From: Pseudomonas maumuensis
Lineage (GTDB): Bacteria > Pseudomonadota > Gammaproteobacteria > Pseudomonadales > Pseudomonadaceae
DNA: 64,000 bases
Assembly (NCBI RefSeq): GCF_019139675.1
Contig: NZ_CP077077.1
Span: forward strand, 3,410,001 to 3,474,000
Direction: 5' to 3'
In this document: positions 56,057 through 64,000 of the stretch, in pieces
How the letters are laid out: the number at the start of each line of letters is the position of its first letter
Position numbering within the stretch: the stretch's first letter is position 1
Notes under the pieces: model-generated
What the model was told of the DNA's origin: nothing
The model's database searches: none
Seen by the model: the letters and a program-made list of their open reading frames with translations, nothing else
Made by a program: the position numbers and the translations under genes

Positions 56057-56472
56057 TGCCTACTCATACTCGCATCCGCATGTTCAACACCAAGGCCACC
56101 TACCCCAACCAGACCCTGGACAACGACCTGTGCCAGGCGGTGCGCGCCGGCAACACCATCTACGTGCGCGGGCAGGTCGGCACCGATTTCGAGGGCCGCC
56201 TGGTCGGCCTGGGCGACCCGCAGGCGCAGGCCGAACAGGCGATGAAGAACGTCAAGCAGTTGCTTGAAGAGGCAGGCTCGGACCTGTCGCATATCGTCAA
56301 GACCACCACCTACATCACCGATCCGCGCTTCCGCGAACCGGTGTACAAGGAAGTGGGCAAGTGGCTCAAGGGCGTGTTCCCGATTTCCACCGGGCTGGTG
56401 GTGGCAGGGTTGGCGCAGGCCGAGTGGCTGATGGAGATCGATGTGATCGCGGTGGTGCCGGATCAGCTGTGA
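56056..56472 (+). CDS. RidA-family protein
   Basis: Small trimeric enamine/imine deaminase-type protein, 138 residues. The conserved pattern AVRAGNTIYVRGQVGTDFEG, the QAEQAMKNVKQLLEEAGSDL segment and IDVIAVVP at the end are typical. Its start shares a base with the monooxygenase stop, so the two are translated together. Substitutions relative to canonical RidA (no PxGPYS start) place it in another Rid subgroup, which are often tied to specific catabolic operons. Confidence 0.88.
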   Translation: MPTHTRIRMFNTKATYPNQTLDNDLCQAVRAGNTIYVRGQVGTDFEGRLVGLGDPQAQAEQAMKNVKQLLEEAGSDLSHIVKTTTYITDPRFREPVYKEVGKWLKGVFPISTGLVVAGLAQAEWLMEIDVIAVVPDQL

Positions 56473-56485
56473 TCGTCTGAAAAAG

Positions 56486-56553
56486 CAATCGCCGGCAAGC
56501 CGGCTCCCACAGGGATAGCACAGATCCTGTGGGAGCCGGCTTGCCGGCGATTG
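56486..56553. repeat. Perfect REP pair with 28-bp arms
   Basis: Arms 56486-56513 and 56526-56553 are perfect inverted copies separated by 12 bases, each with the core CCGGCAAGCCGG and CTCCCACAGG. They lie between the converging RidA and pirin genes, 13 and 14 bases from the two stops. Confidence 0.92.
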
Positions 56554-56567
56554 GAGTCAACGCTTTG

Positions 56568-57455
56568 TCATTGTCGGACGCCGCGCTCGGTACCTCCCAT
56601 CTGCCCAAACCGCCCGGCCTGGAAATCATCGAACGATTCGGCGATCTCGGCCTGGCTGTTCATCACGAACGGGCCATACCCGACGATGGGCTCGTCGATC
56701 GGCTCGCCGCTGAGCAGCAGCACGCTGACGTCATCCAGCGCCTCGAGGCGCACACCGTCGCCGTCGCGCTCCAGCAATACCAGGCTGGCCGCACCGGCTT
56801 CGCGCTCATCGTTGACCCGCAGCGTGCCGCGCAGCACCACCAGCGCGGCATTGCGCCCGGCGGCCACCGGCAGTTGCAGCGTGGCACCCGCCTTCAGGCG
56901 CAGATCCCAGACGTCCATCTCGGTAAAGGTGCGTGCCGGCCCCTGCTGGTCAAGGTAACGCCCAGCGATCACCCGCAGGCTGCCCGCCTCGCCTTCCAGC
57001 GTCACCACAGGAATGTCGTTGGCCAACAGCGTCTGGTAGCCCGCTGCGGCGCGCTTGTCCCTGGCCGGCAGGTTGACCCACAGCTGCACCATCTCCAGCG
57101 TGCCGCCGCTACGGGCAAAGGCCGGGGAATGGAACTCCTCGTGGATGATGCCGCCCGCGGCGGTCATCCATTGCACGTCGCCCGGGCCGATCAGGCCGCC
57201 CGCGCCGGTGGAGTCGCGGTGCTCCAGTTCGCCCTGGTAGACGATGGTGACGGTCTCGAAACCGCGGTGCGGGTGCTGGCCGACGCCACGCCGGGCAGTG
57301 GTCGGAGCGAAGTCATGCGGGCCGGCATAATCCAGCAGCAGAAACGGGCTGATATGCCGCGCCAGATGGTCGTAGGTGAACAGGCTGCGCACCGGGAAGC
57401 CGTCGCCCACCCAGTGGGCGTTGGGGCTGCGGTGGATACCCTGGATCTTTTTCAT
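56568..57455 (-). CDS. Pirin-family protein
   Basis: Bicupin metalloprotein of 295 residues. Metal ligands of the first cupin are visible in GQHPHRGFETVTIV and GGIIHEEFHS. Pirins may act as quercetin dioxygenases or redox-linked regulators; no specific role can be assigned here. AGGAGG precedes the ATG. It is monocistronic, ending against the REP pair. Confidence 0.92.
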   Translation of the reverse strand: MKKIQGIHRSPNAHWVGDGFPVRSLFTYDHLARHISPFLLLDYAGPHDFAPTTARRGVGQHPHRGFETVTIVYQGELEHRDSTGAGGLIGPGDVQWMTAAGGIIHEEFHSPAFARSGGTLEMVQLWVNLPARDKRAAAGYQTLLANDIPVVTLEGEAGSLRVIAGRYLDQQGPARTFTEMDVWDLRLKAGATLQLPVAAGRNAALVVLRGTLRVNDEREAGAASLVLLERDGDGVRLEALDDVSVLLLSGEPIDEPIVGYGPFVMNSQAEIAESFDDFQAGRFGQMGGTERGVRQ

Positions 57456-57559
57456 GAGAAGCCTCCTGTTGATGGGTTACACCTTACAGATGAGGCCAAT
57501 ACTGCGGTAGATAGCTGAAATGGCATGGATCGTTCCACTTGTGGAACAGTGAAACGTAT

Positions 57560-57605
57560 CGCGGGGGCAGGCCGCATCGGTATGCCGATGCAGCTTGCCC
57601 CCGCG
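57560..57605 (-). terminator. Long hairpin after pgm
   Basis: Outer arms CGCGGGGGCA and TGCCCCCGCG enclose inner arms GCATCGG and CCGATGC, giving a two-part stem. It lies 17 bases past the pgm stop. No T run follows on either strand. Confidence 0.5.
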
Positions 57606-57622
57606 ATTGACGCCAGCGTCGA

Positions 57623-59260
57623 TCAGGCGATCGCCGCGTCCACCAGCACTTGGGCTTCGGCCACCAGGCGCTTGAGGTGCGCCTCGTCGATAAAGCTTTC
57701 GGCGTAGATCTTGTAGATATCCTCGGTACCGGACGGCCGCGCGGCGAACCAGCCGTTCGCGGTCATCACCTTCAGGCCGCCGATGGCCTGGTTGTTACCC
57801 GGAGCATGGCTGAGGATCTGCTGGATCGGCTCGCCGGCAAGCTCGGTGGACTTGACCTGCTCCGGCGCCAGCTTGCTCAGCAGCGCCTTCTGCCGCGCGT
57901 CGGCCTTGGCCTCGACGCGAGTGGCGTACGGCTTGCCCAGTTTGGCGGTCAGGTCGGCGTAGATCTGACTCGGGTTGCGCCCGGTGCGGGCGGTCATCTC
58001 GGCCGCCAGCAGCGCCGGAATCAGGCCGTCCTTGTCGGTGGCCCAGACCGAGCCGTCCTTGCGCAGGAACGAGGCGCCGGCGCTTTCTTCGCCACCGAAG
58101 CCCAGCGAGCCGTCGAACAGACCCTGGGCGAAGAACTTGAAGCCCACCGGCACTTCATACAGCTCACGGCCCAGGCCCGCGGTGACGCGGTCGATCAGGC
58201 CGCTGGAAACCACGGTCTTGCCCACGGCGGCATCACTGCGCCATTGCGGGCGGTTGCGGTACAGGTAGTCGATGGCCACGGCGAGGTAGTTGTTCGGCTG
58301 CAGCAGGCCGTCGGCGGTGACGATACCGTGACGGTCGTGGTCCGGGTCGCAGGCGAAGGCCACGTCGAAGCGCTCGCGCAGGCCGATCAGGCCCTGCATG
58401 GCGTAAGGCGAGGATGGGTCCATGCGGATCTGCCCGTCCCAGTCGACGGTCATGAAGCGGAAGGTCGGATCGACCTCGGTGTTCACCACTTCCAGGTTCA
58501 GCTGGTAGCGCTCGGCGATGGCCGACCAGTAGCGCACGCCAGCGCCGCCCAGCGGGTCGACGCCCAGGCGCAGGTTGGCGCTGCGGATCACCTCGAAGTC
58601 GATGACGTTTTCCAGGTCGGCGACATAGCTGCTCACGTAGTCGTGGCGCTGGGTGGTCGGCGCCGCCAGCGCCTGCTGGTAGTCCATGCGCTTGACGCCA
58701 GCCAGGTTCGCCGCCAGCAGATCGTTGGCCTTGGCCTCGATCCACTTGGTCACGTCGCTGTCGGCCGGGCCACCGTTGGGCGGGTTGTACTTGAAGCCGC
58801 CGCTCTGCGGTGGGTTGTGCGACGGGGTGATGACGATACCGTCGGCCAGGCCCTGCTGGCGGCCACGGTTGTAGCAGAGAATGGCATGGGACACCGCCGG
58901 GGTCGGGGTGTACTCGTCGTCCTTGCTCAGCATCACCTGCACGCCATTGGCGGCCAGCACTTCCAGGGCGCTGGCGGCGGCCGGGGCGGACAACGCGTGG
59001 GTGTCGGCACCAATGAACAACGGGCCGTCGATGCCTTTCTCCTGGCGGTACAGGCAAATGGCCTGGGTGATCGCCAGCACGTGGTATTCGTTGAAGCTCA
59101 GTTCGAACGAAGTGCCGCGGTGGCCCGAGGTGCCGAAGGCCACGCGCTGGGCCGCCACCGCGGCGTCGGGACGGCCGGTGTAGTAAGCGGTCAACAGGCG
59201 GGGGATATCGACCAGCACGCTGGCCGGAGCCGGCTTGCCTGCCAAAGGACTGAGCGTCAT
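57623..59260 (-). CDS. pgm: Alpha-D-glucose phosphate-specific phosphoglucomutase
   Basis: Interconverts glucose 1-phosphate and glucose 6-phosphate. It has 545 residues against 546 in E. coli Pgm. The phosphoserine loop is [12 protein letters not shown] (S147), the metal loop is [11 protein letters not shown], and the sugar-specificity loop is [14 protein letters not shown]. The N-terminal segment [13 protein letters not shown] is typical. The start at [12 protein letters not shown] fits the family; six extra upstream codons are open but lack a ribosome-binding site. It stands alone. Confidence 0.95.
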   Translation of the reverse strand: MTLSPLAGKPAPASVLVDIPRLLTAYYTGRPDAAVAAQRVAFGTSGHRGTSFELSFNEYHVLAITQAICLYRQEKGIDGPLFIGADTHALSAPAAASALEVLAANGVQVMLSKDDEYTPTPAVSHAILCYNRGRQQGLADGIVITPSHNPPQSGGFKYNPPNGGPADSDVTKWIEAKANDLLAANLAGVKRMDYQQALAAPTTQRHDYVSSYVADLENVIDFEVIRSANLRLGVDPLGGAGVRYWSAIAERYQLNLEVVNTEVDPTFRFMTVDWDGQIRMDPSSPYAMQGLIGLRERFDVAFACDPDHDRHGIVTADGLLQPNNYLAVAIDYLYRNRPQWRSDAAVGKTVVSSGLIDRVTAGLGRELYEVPVGFKFFAQGLFDGSLGFGGEESAGASFLRKDGSVWATDKDGLIPALLAAEMTARTGRNPSQIYADLTAKLGKPYATRVEAKADARQKALLSKLAPEQVKSTELAGEPIQQILSHAPGNNQAIGGLKVMTANGWFAARPSGTEDIYKIYAESFIDEAHLKRLVAEAQVLVDAAIA

Positions 59261-59338
59261 GCGGAACCTCGAAATCAACGGATGTTGGTGTTGGAACGCG
59301 CAGTGTACTGGGAGTTTCGGCGCCAGGCGATGGGGCGT

Positions 59339-61594
59339 TCACGCAAGCTGCCACCAGCCGGGGAACATCTGCCGCACCCGCGGTTCGGCAAAGCGCTCGT
59401 CGATCAGCACCAGCACGCCGCGGTCGTGGTCGCCGCGGATCACCCGGCCGGCGGCCTGGATCACCTTGCGCACCCCCGGATAGAGATACGCATAGTCGAA
59501 ACCGGCACCGAACTGCCGGCCCAGGCGCTGCTTGAACTGCTCGTTGACCGGATTGACCTGGGGCAGGCCGAGGGTGGCGACGAAGGCGCCGATCAGGCGG
59601 GTGCCCGGCAGGTCGACGCCCTCGCCGAAGGCGCCACCGAGCACGGCGAAGCCCACCCCCTGCCCGTGCTCCACGAAGCGCGCAAGGAAGGCCTCGCGGC
59701 TAGCCTCGTCCATCCCGGGGGACTGGCACCAGATGGGTAGCGCCGGATAGCGTTCGGCCAGCAGCCGCGCCACCTGCTCGAGGTACTCGAAGCTGCTGAA
59801 GAAGGCCAGGTAGTTGCCCGGCTGGCCGGCGAACTGGGCGGCGATCAGCTCGACGATCGGCGCCAGTGAGGCCTGGCGCTGCTGGTAGCGGGTGGATACC
59901 TCGCTGACGATGCGCACCTGCAACTGCTCGGCGCGAAACGGCGCGGCGACCTCCAGCCAGGCAGTATCGGCCGGCATGCCCAGCAGGTCGCTGTAGAAGT
60001 GCCGAGGATTGAGCGTGGCGGAAAACAGCGTGACGCTGCGCGCCGCGCTCATGCGCGGGCCCAGCAGCCGGGCAGGCACCACGTTGCGCAGGCACAACGT
60101 GGCCAGGCGCCGCCCACGGGGGCCGTTGCGCGGGCTGATATCGAACAGGAAGTGCTCGTCGAACAACTCGGCGATACGGCTGAACTGCAAGGCCTGGAAG
60201 TAGAACTCCAGCACCTTGGGCTCGACCTCGGCGGGCGCCTGGTTCATGCGTTCCTGGATCAGCCCGATGCATTGCTGCAGGGCACGCAGGAAAGCATCGG
60301 GCAACTGCTCGCTGGCCTGGTACGGTGCGACCTGCGCCTTGTACAACGCATTCCATTGTCGATTCAGCCGGTCGAGGGCGCTGCCGAGCCCGGCCGGCTT
60401 GCCCTGGCGCAGCGCCAGCAACTGGCCCTGGTCGAGGCTGGCGCTGTACATCTGCCGCCCGCGCTCGACCAGGTTGTGCGCCTCGTCCACCAGCACCGCC
60501 GTGCGCCACTGGTTGGCCTGGGCCAGGCCGAACAGCAGCGCATGGGCGTCGAAGTAGTAGTTGTAGTCGGCCACCAGCAGGTCGACCCAGCGCGCCATCT
60601 CCTGCCCCAGGTAATAGGGGCAGACCTGGTGCGCCAGCGCTACCTCGCGCAAGCTGGCACGGTCGAGCAGCGGCACCTGCGCAGCGGCCTCACGGGCGGC
60701 GGGCAAACGGTCGTAGAAACCTCGCGCCAAGGGGCAGGACTCGCCATGGCAGGCGTTTTGCGGATACTCGCAGGCCTTGTCGCGGGCGATCAGCTCGAGG
60801 CTGCGCAAGGCCGGTTGCGGCGACGCCTGGGTGATCTGGCGCAGCGCATCGAGGGCCAGGGCACGCCCCGGGGTCTTGGCCGTGAGGAAGTAGAGTTTGT
60901 CCAACTGCTGCGGCACCACGGCCTTGAGCAGCGGAAACAGCGTGCCGAGGGTCTTGCCGATGCCGGTGCTGGCCTGGGCCATCAGGCAACGGCCGGTGCT
61001 CACCGCCTTGTACAGGGTCTCGGCCAGTTGCCGCTGGCCTTGACGGAACGCAGGGTAAGGAAAGGTCAGGGCCTGCAGCCCCCGGTCACGTTCGGTCAGG
61101 CGTTGCTCCTGCGCCTGCGCCCAGGCCAGGAAGCGTTGGCATTGGGCCTCGAAAAAGCGCCTGAGGTCGTCGGCGTCGTAATGCTCACTGATCACGGTCT
61201 GGCCGTCGCTGTCGACGTCCAGATAGACCAGCGCCACGTCGATCGCCGGCAATTGCCGCGCCTGGCACAGCAGCCAGGCGTAGACCTTGGCCTGGGCCCA
61301 GTGCAGTTGGCGGTGATTGTCAGGCTGGCGGGCGAGGTCGCCGCGGTGGGTCTTGATCTCTTCCAGCCGGTTGCGTGCCGGGTCGTAGCCATCGGCACGG
61401 CCGCGCACCCTCAGGCCTTGGTATTCACCCTCCAGCACCACCTCCGACTCATAGCCGGCGCCGCGCTTGGCCACCACCCGGCGGTGCCCGGCAATACCTT
61501 CCTGGGCACTGGGCGACGGCGTGAAGCGCAGGTCGAGGTCGCCGACCTTGGCGCTGAATTCGCACAGGGCGCGCACGGCCACGGTGTAGCTCAT
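59339..61594 (-). CDS. DinG/XPD-type iron-sulfur helicase with N-terminal PD-(D/E)xK nuclease
   Basis: Nuclease-helicase of 751 residues. The N-terminal domain (about 1-160) has a PD-(D/E)xK pattern: GRADGYD (D68) and LEEIK (E79, K81). The superfamily 2 helicase follows, with Walker A STGIGKT (209-215) and DEAH (370-373). Four cysteines, C275, C282, C287 and C325, are placed as the 4Fe-4S ligands of XPD/DinG enzymes. The C-terminal motif QAAGRVIRGDHDRG is motif VI. Its ATG overlaps the FAN1-like stop as ATGA. An open frame 334 codons longer upstream is a shadow inside fan1. A role in DNA damage repair is inferred. Confidence 0.9.
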   Translation of the reverse strand: MSYTVAVRALCEFSAKVGDLDLRFTPSPSAQEGIAGHRRVVAKRGAGYESEVVLEGEYQGLRVRGRADGYDPARNRLEEIKTHRGDLARQPDNHRQLHWAQAKVYAWLLCQARQLPAIDVALVYLDVDSDGQTVISEHYDADDLRRFFEAQCQRFLAWAQAQEQRLTERDRGLQALTFPYPAFRQGQRQLAETLYKAVSTGRCLMAQASTGIGKTLGTLFPLLKAVVPQQLDKLYFLTAKTPGRALALDALRQITQASPQPALRSLELIARDKACEYPQNACHGESCPLARGFYDRLPAAREAAAQVPLLDRASLREVALAHQVCPYYLGQEMARWVDLLVADYNYYFDAHALLFGLAQANQWRTAVLVDEAHNLVERGRQMYSASLDQGQLLALRQGKPAGLGSALDRLNRQWNALYKAQVAPYQASEQLPDAFLRALQQCIGLIQERMNQAPAEVEPKVLEFYFQALQFSRIAELFDEHFLFDISPRNGPRGRRLATLCLRNVVPARLLGPRMSAARSVTLFSATLNPRHFYSDLLGMPADTAWLEVAAPFRAEQLQVRIVSEVSTRYQQRQASLAPIVELIAAQFAGQPGNYLAFFSSFEYLEQVARLLAERYPALPIWCQSPGMDEASREAFLARFVEHGQGVGFAVLGGAFGEGVDLPGTRLIGAFVATLGLPQVNPVNEQFKQRLGRQFGAGFDYAYLYPGVRKVIQAAGRVIRGDHDRGVLVLIDERFAEPRVRQMFPGWWQLA

Positions 61595-63243
61595 GCCGGC
61601 GTGGCCTGCCAGCGCACGTGGCAGACCGCCACCGGCAGCCCGTGGACGTGGCAGAACTCGAGCCAGCGCAGCTGGTTGTCCTGCAGGCGGTCGCCCGGCG
61701 CCTTGACCTCGACCATGCGATAGCCGCCCTGCCCCGGCCAGAACTGGATAAGGTCGGGCATGCCGGCGCGGTTGGCGCGGATGTCCTGCAGCAAACGCAG
61801 GAAGCAGGCTTTCAAATGTTCGGGCGGCAAGTGCTCGAGTGCCTGTTCGAGCAGTGGCTCGTCGAGCATCTGCCAGAACACGAACGGCGACTGCAGACCT
61901 TGCTTGGCCGCATGGCAGTCGCGGATGGCCTGGCGGTAGCTGCCATCGTCCAGGCGCCCCAGGCAGGTGTCGAACAGTACGCCGCGACGCTGCTGGAAAT
62001 CGCTGTCGTGCAGGTCTTGCGGCCCGGCCTGGAATGGATTGAAGAAAGCGCCTGGTATCGGTGCGAAGATCGCCTCCCAGCACAGCAGGCCGAACAGGCT
62101 GTTGAACAAGGTGTTCTCGACGTAGTGGACAACGCCGCCGTCCTGTTCCAGATGCTGGCGCACCGCCTCCTCCACCCCCAGTGCCGCCATCGCGGCGGGC
62201 AGTTCCAGCTCGATGAGCGTGACCGCGCTCGTGCGCCGACGCGGTTGTGGCGGGCCACCGAGCTTGCGCGCCAGGCGTGGCAGCATGCGCTCCAGTGCCT
62301 GGCGCTCCAACGCGTTGGCAGGCGCCTGGGCCATGGCCTGGGCCAATCCGAGTGCCGGCTGCCACTGCTCGCTGCGCTCGTATACCCGGACCTGACGGAT
62401 GCGCGCCTCGGGGTGGGCACAGTCGGCATAGACCTGCAACGCCAGCTCCCAGTCGCCAGCGCGCTCGCATTGCTGGCCGATACTGAACAGCAGCCGCGCC
62501 CGACGTCGGACCAGCCAGGGGTTGCTGTGGTCCAGGCCCGCGAGTGCCGCAAGCAGTTCGGCGGGCGCGGCGCCCTGCTCGAGGCGCTCGGCGCACTGGT
62601 GCAGGGCCATGGCCAGGTCAACCTCGCTACGCTGGCGCAAGGCTCGCGAATCGGCGCTGAACGCCACCTGTTCGTAACGGAACACGCCCAGGTCGGCGAG
62701 CACGAAGTCGGACCAGCTCTGGTACAGGTTGCCAAAGAACAACAGGCGCAAGCGGTCGCATAACGGCTGTCGGCTCCAGTGCAGGATCAGCGTCGGGAAA
62801 TCGGGGCACCACTGGGCCAGGGGCCTGGGCTCCAGTTCGAGAGCCTGCAACTGTTCCAGCAAGTCGGCTTTGCTGGCCCTGGGCCGGGGAACTGTCCCGG
62901 TGAAAAGCCCGGCCAGCTCGTCCTTACGCAACAACGCCCACAGTTGCTCGACGGCCAACGGTGCGTCAGCTGTCACCCAGCCCAATACCAGCAACGGCGC
63001 CAGGGCCGCGTCGGTATCGCCGATCTCGGCGTAGTCGAGCTTGTCACGGCGAAACCACTCGCCCTTGCGCATGACCATGCGCACCAGCAACGCCTGCGCG
63101 GGCACCGGCAGCTCGCTGAACACCCGGATGAAACTGTGCTCGTCATGGTCCAACAGGTCGGCGTAGCGTCGCCCGACCCAGCTCAGGACCTGACGGAAGT
63201 TAAACAGGTAGTACAAAGGGTCGTCGACGGAATGGGCGATCAC
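61591..63243 (-). CDS. FAN1-like structure-specific nuclease (VRR-NUC)
   Basis: Predicted 5' flap / crosslink-repair nuclease, 550 residues. The N-terminal region (LDDPLYY-like SVDDPLYYLFNFRQVLSWV) and helical repeats precede a C-terminal VRR-NUC domain with GMPDLIQFW (D497) and MVEVKAP (E512, K514). P. aeruginosa FAN1, of similar size, is a characterised relative. The start is set to GTG at 63243: the longer frame begins with TTG at 63318 and would place a good LexA box inside the coding sequence, while GTG leaves the box 28 bases upstream. The gene is coupled to the helicase downstream. The ribosome-binding site is weak. Confidence 0.87.
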   Translation of the reverse strand: MIAHSVDDPLYYLFNFRQVLSWVGRRYADLLDHDEHSFIRVFSELPVPAQALLVRMVMRKGEWFRRDKLDYAEIGDTDAALAPLLVLGWVTADAPLAVEQLWALLRKDELAGLFTGTVPRPRASKADLLEQLQALELEPRPLAQWCPDFPTLILHWSRQPLCDRLRLLFFGNLYQSWSDFVLADLGVFRYEQVAFSADSRALRQRSEVDLAMALHQCAERLEQGAAPAELLAALAGLDHSNPWLVRRRARLLFSIGQQCERAGDWELALQVYADCAHPEARIRQVRVYERSEQWQPALGLAQAMAQAPANALERQALERMLPRLARKLGGPPQPRRRTSAVTLIELELPAAMAALGVEEAVRQHLEQDGGVVHYVENTLFNSLFGLLCWEAIFAPIPGAFFNPFQAGPQDLHDSDFQQRRGVLFDTCLGRLDDGSYRQAIRDCHAAKQGLQSPFVFWQMLDEPLLEQALEHLPPEHLKACFLRLLQDIRANRAGMPDLIQFWPGQGGYRMVEVKAPGDRLQDNQLRWLEFCHVHGLPVAVCHVRWQATPA

Positions 63244-63271
63244 GGTGCGGGTCGGATGCGGGGAACGTGTA

Positions 63272-63287
63272 CTGGTTATACATACAG
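63272..63287 (-). promoter_or_regulatory. LexA/SOS box
   Basis: On the minus strand CTGTATGTATAACCAG matches CTG-(TA)5-CAG at 13 of 16 positions with both CTG and CAG ends intact. It lies 28 bases upstream of the GTG chosen for the FAN1-like gene. Confidence 0.75.
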
Positions 63288-63414
63288 ACAACCTGCGAGG
63301 GCAAGCGTGCTGGATCAACGGTCACGCCATCACCAACGCTGGTCTCGTTACGCTGTGAAAGTCGACGTAGCAGGCTGGACGGCCCGGGACCACGTTGAAT
63401 TCTGGCAGCGTTGA

Positions 63415-64000
63415 TTATTTGGCAGCCTGCAATCGTAGGTAACCGCCGTACGGGCTGGCTGGCAGAGGTCGCAGCCACAGGTCGCGCTGCCCCAGTAAAC
63501 GGAACAGCCGCCGCGCCTGGCTGCCGAGCGTGCCAGCATACAGCGCCCGCAATTGCGTAAGCTGCAGCCCGCTGGTGTCCACCAGCCACTGACTGACAGG
63601 TTCCGGACAGGGCCGGCCCTGCAAGGCGCGATGCAAGTAGGGCAACGCCACGCGCATGCCGGGGTGGCAGCGCAGTACGAAGGTCTCGAGGTTATGCCCC
63701 TGCGCGTCGAACGGGGTGAACAGTTGGCAGACCAGCTGCGCTTCGCTCACGCCATAGGCCGCAAGCAACCGAGCCTGCGCCTCGTCACGCAAGACTCGAC
63801 CGTGGGGCCAGGGCACCGAAGGCTGGCGCAAGCGCTGGTAGAACGCCTGCGCGCCCTCGCGGTAGGTACGCTGTTCGAGGTGCTGGGTCTTGAGTCCGTG
63901 CAGGTGGGCCAGTGGCAGGGGGTCGAATAACCCTGCCGGACCTTGGGCCTGACAGGCCTGCATCTCCAGCCGCCCGAGCATGCGGTCGAGGCTCCCGCTG
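63415..64000 (-). CDS. C-terminal part of an unrecognised protein (cut by window edge)
   Basis: The frame is open from the right edge of the window to a TAA at 63415, so about 194 C-terminal residues are visible and the start lies outside. I do not recognise the family with confidence. Segments such as SQWLVDTSGLQLTQLRALYAG faintly recall the large DUF6543/dermonecrotic-toxin-like proteins of pseudomonads, but this is weak. It has no membrane helix and is rich in L, R, Q and P. It is upstream of the SOS-controlled operon on the same strand, separated by 171 bases that contain the LexA box. Confidence 0.65.
   Translation of the reverse strand, partial: SGSLDRMLGRLEMQACQAQGPAGLFDPLPLAHLHGLKTQHLEQRTYREGAQAFYQRLRQPSVPWPHGRVLRDEAQARLLAAYGVSEAQLVCQLFTPFDAQGHNLETFVLRCHPGMRVALPYLHRALQGRPCPEPVSQWLVDTSGLQLTQLRALYAGTLGSQARRLFRLLGQRDLWLRPLPASPYGGYLRLQAAK

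Noticed and set aside
57650..59740. Long plus-strand open frame opposite pgm.
   Set aside because: Antisense shadow of pgm with no domain; pgm is complete and conserved.
62597..63318. Start of the FAN1-like gene at 63318 (TTG).
   Set aside because: It would put the LexA box inside the gene and adds 25 residues without family resemblance; GTG at 63243 fits better.

Overview
The window looks like a chromosomal stretch of a Pseudomonas species, most likely of the P. putida group. The basis is uniform high-GC codon use throughout, a MexEF-OprN efflux operon, and repeated REP elements with the core GCCGGCTTGCCGGC next to CTCCCAC. I see no rRNA, tRNA, CRISPR array, insertion sequence or prophage. 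The last gene is cut by the right edge and the first by the left edge.

Layout. 1-5.7 kb: tail of mexE, then mexF and oprN, closed by a clear terminator. 5.8-7.3 kb: a 65-bp inverted-repeat REP module, a LysE/RhtB exporter and a small unknown protein. 7.4-24.2 kb: a surface/secreted block on the minus strand, with a ~4170-residue filamentous-haemagglutinin-type exoprotein (TPS start domain, DUF3739-like end, an unusual three-copy cysteine repeat), a DING/PstS-like phosphate-binding protein and a TonB-dependent siderophore receptor with a Fur-like palindrome upstream. 24.2-31 kb: a TerC membrane protein, a DUF1330 protein divergent from a RibB paralogue, and a four-gene PotFGHI-like ABC importer. 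Matching palindromic operators lie in front of the DUF1330/RibB pair and of the ABC operon.

31-38.3 kb: NAD salvage (nrtR divergent from pncA-pncB), ppnN, an SH3-domain membrane protein, a quinone-oxidoreductase-like dehydrogenase and a LysR regulator. 38.3-43 kb: a GlxA-type AraC regulator, an SDR and a secreted M60-like metallopeptidase with a probable beta-trefoil lectin domain. 43-48.7 kb: a periplasmic glutamate-carboxypeptidase-like M20 enzyme followed closely by glcDEF, and a small unknown protein. 48.9-52.6 kb: a MocR regulator, a CynX-type MFS transporter, a guanine-deaminase-like enzyme and an AhpD-like protein. 52.6-56.5 kb: a divergent amine/amide cluster (ArgE, DUF1028 / flavin monooxygenase, RidA). 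56.5-59.3 kb: pirin and phosphoglucomutase. 59.3-63.3 kb: an SOS-box-controlled two-gene operon for a FAN1-like nuclease and a nuclease-helicase fusion. The end is an unrecognised partial gene.

Most operons end in a short GC hairpin or a REP pair, so REP modules mark transcript ends here. The most unusual items are the cysteine repeats in the giant exoprotein, its neighbouring DING protein, the shared palindromic operator around the RibB paralogue and ABC importer, the SOS-linked FAN1/helicase operon, the M60-lectin protein and the uncharacterised monooxygenase/RidA/DUF1028/ArgE cluster.
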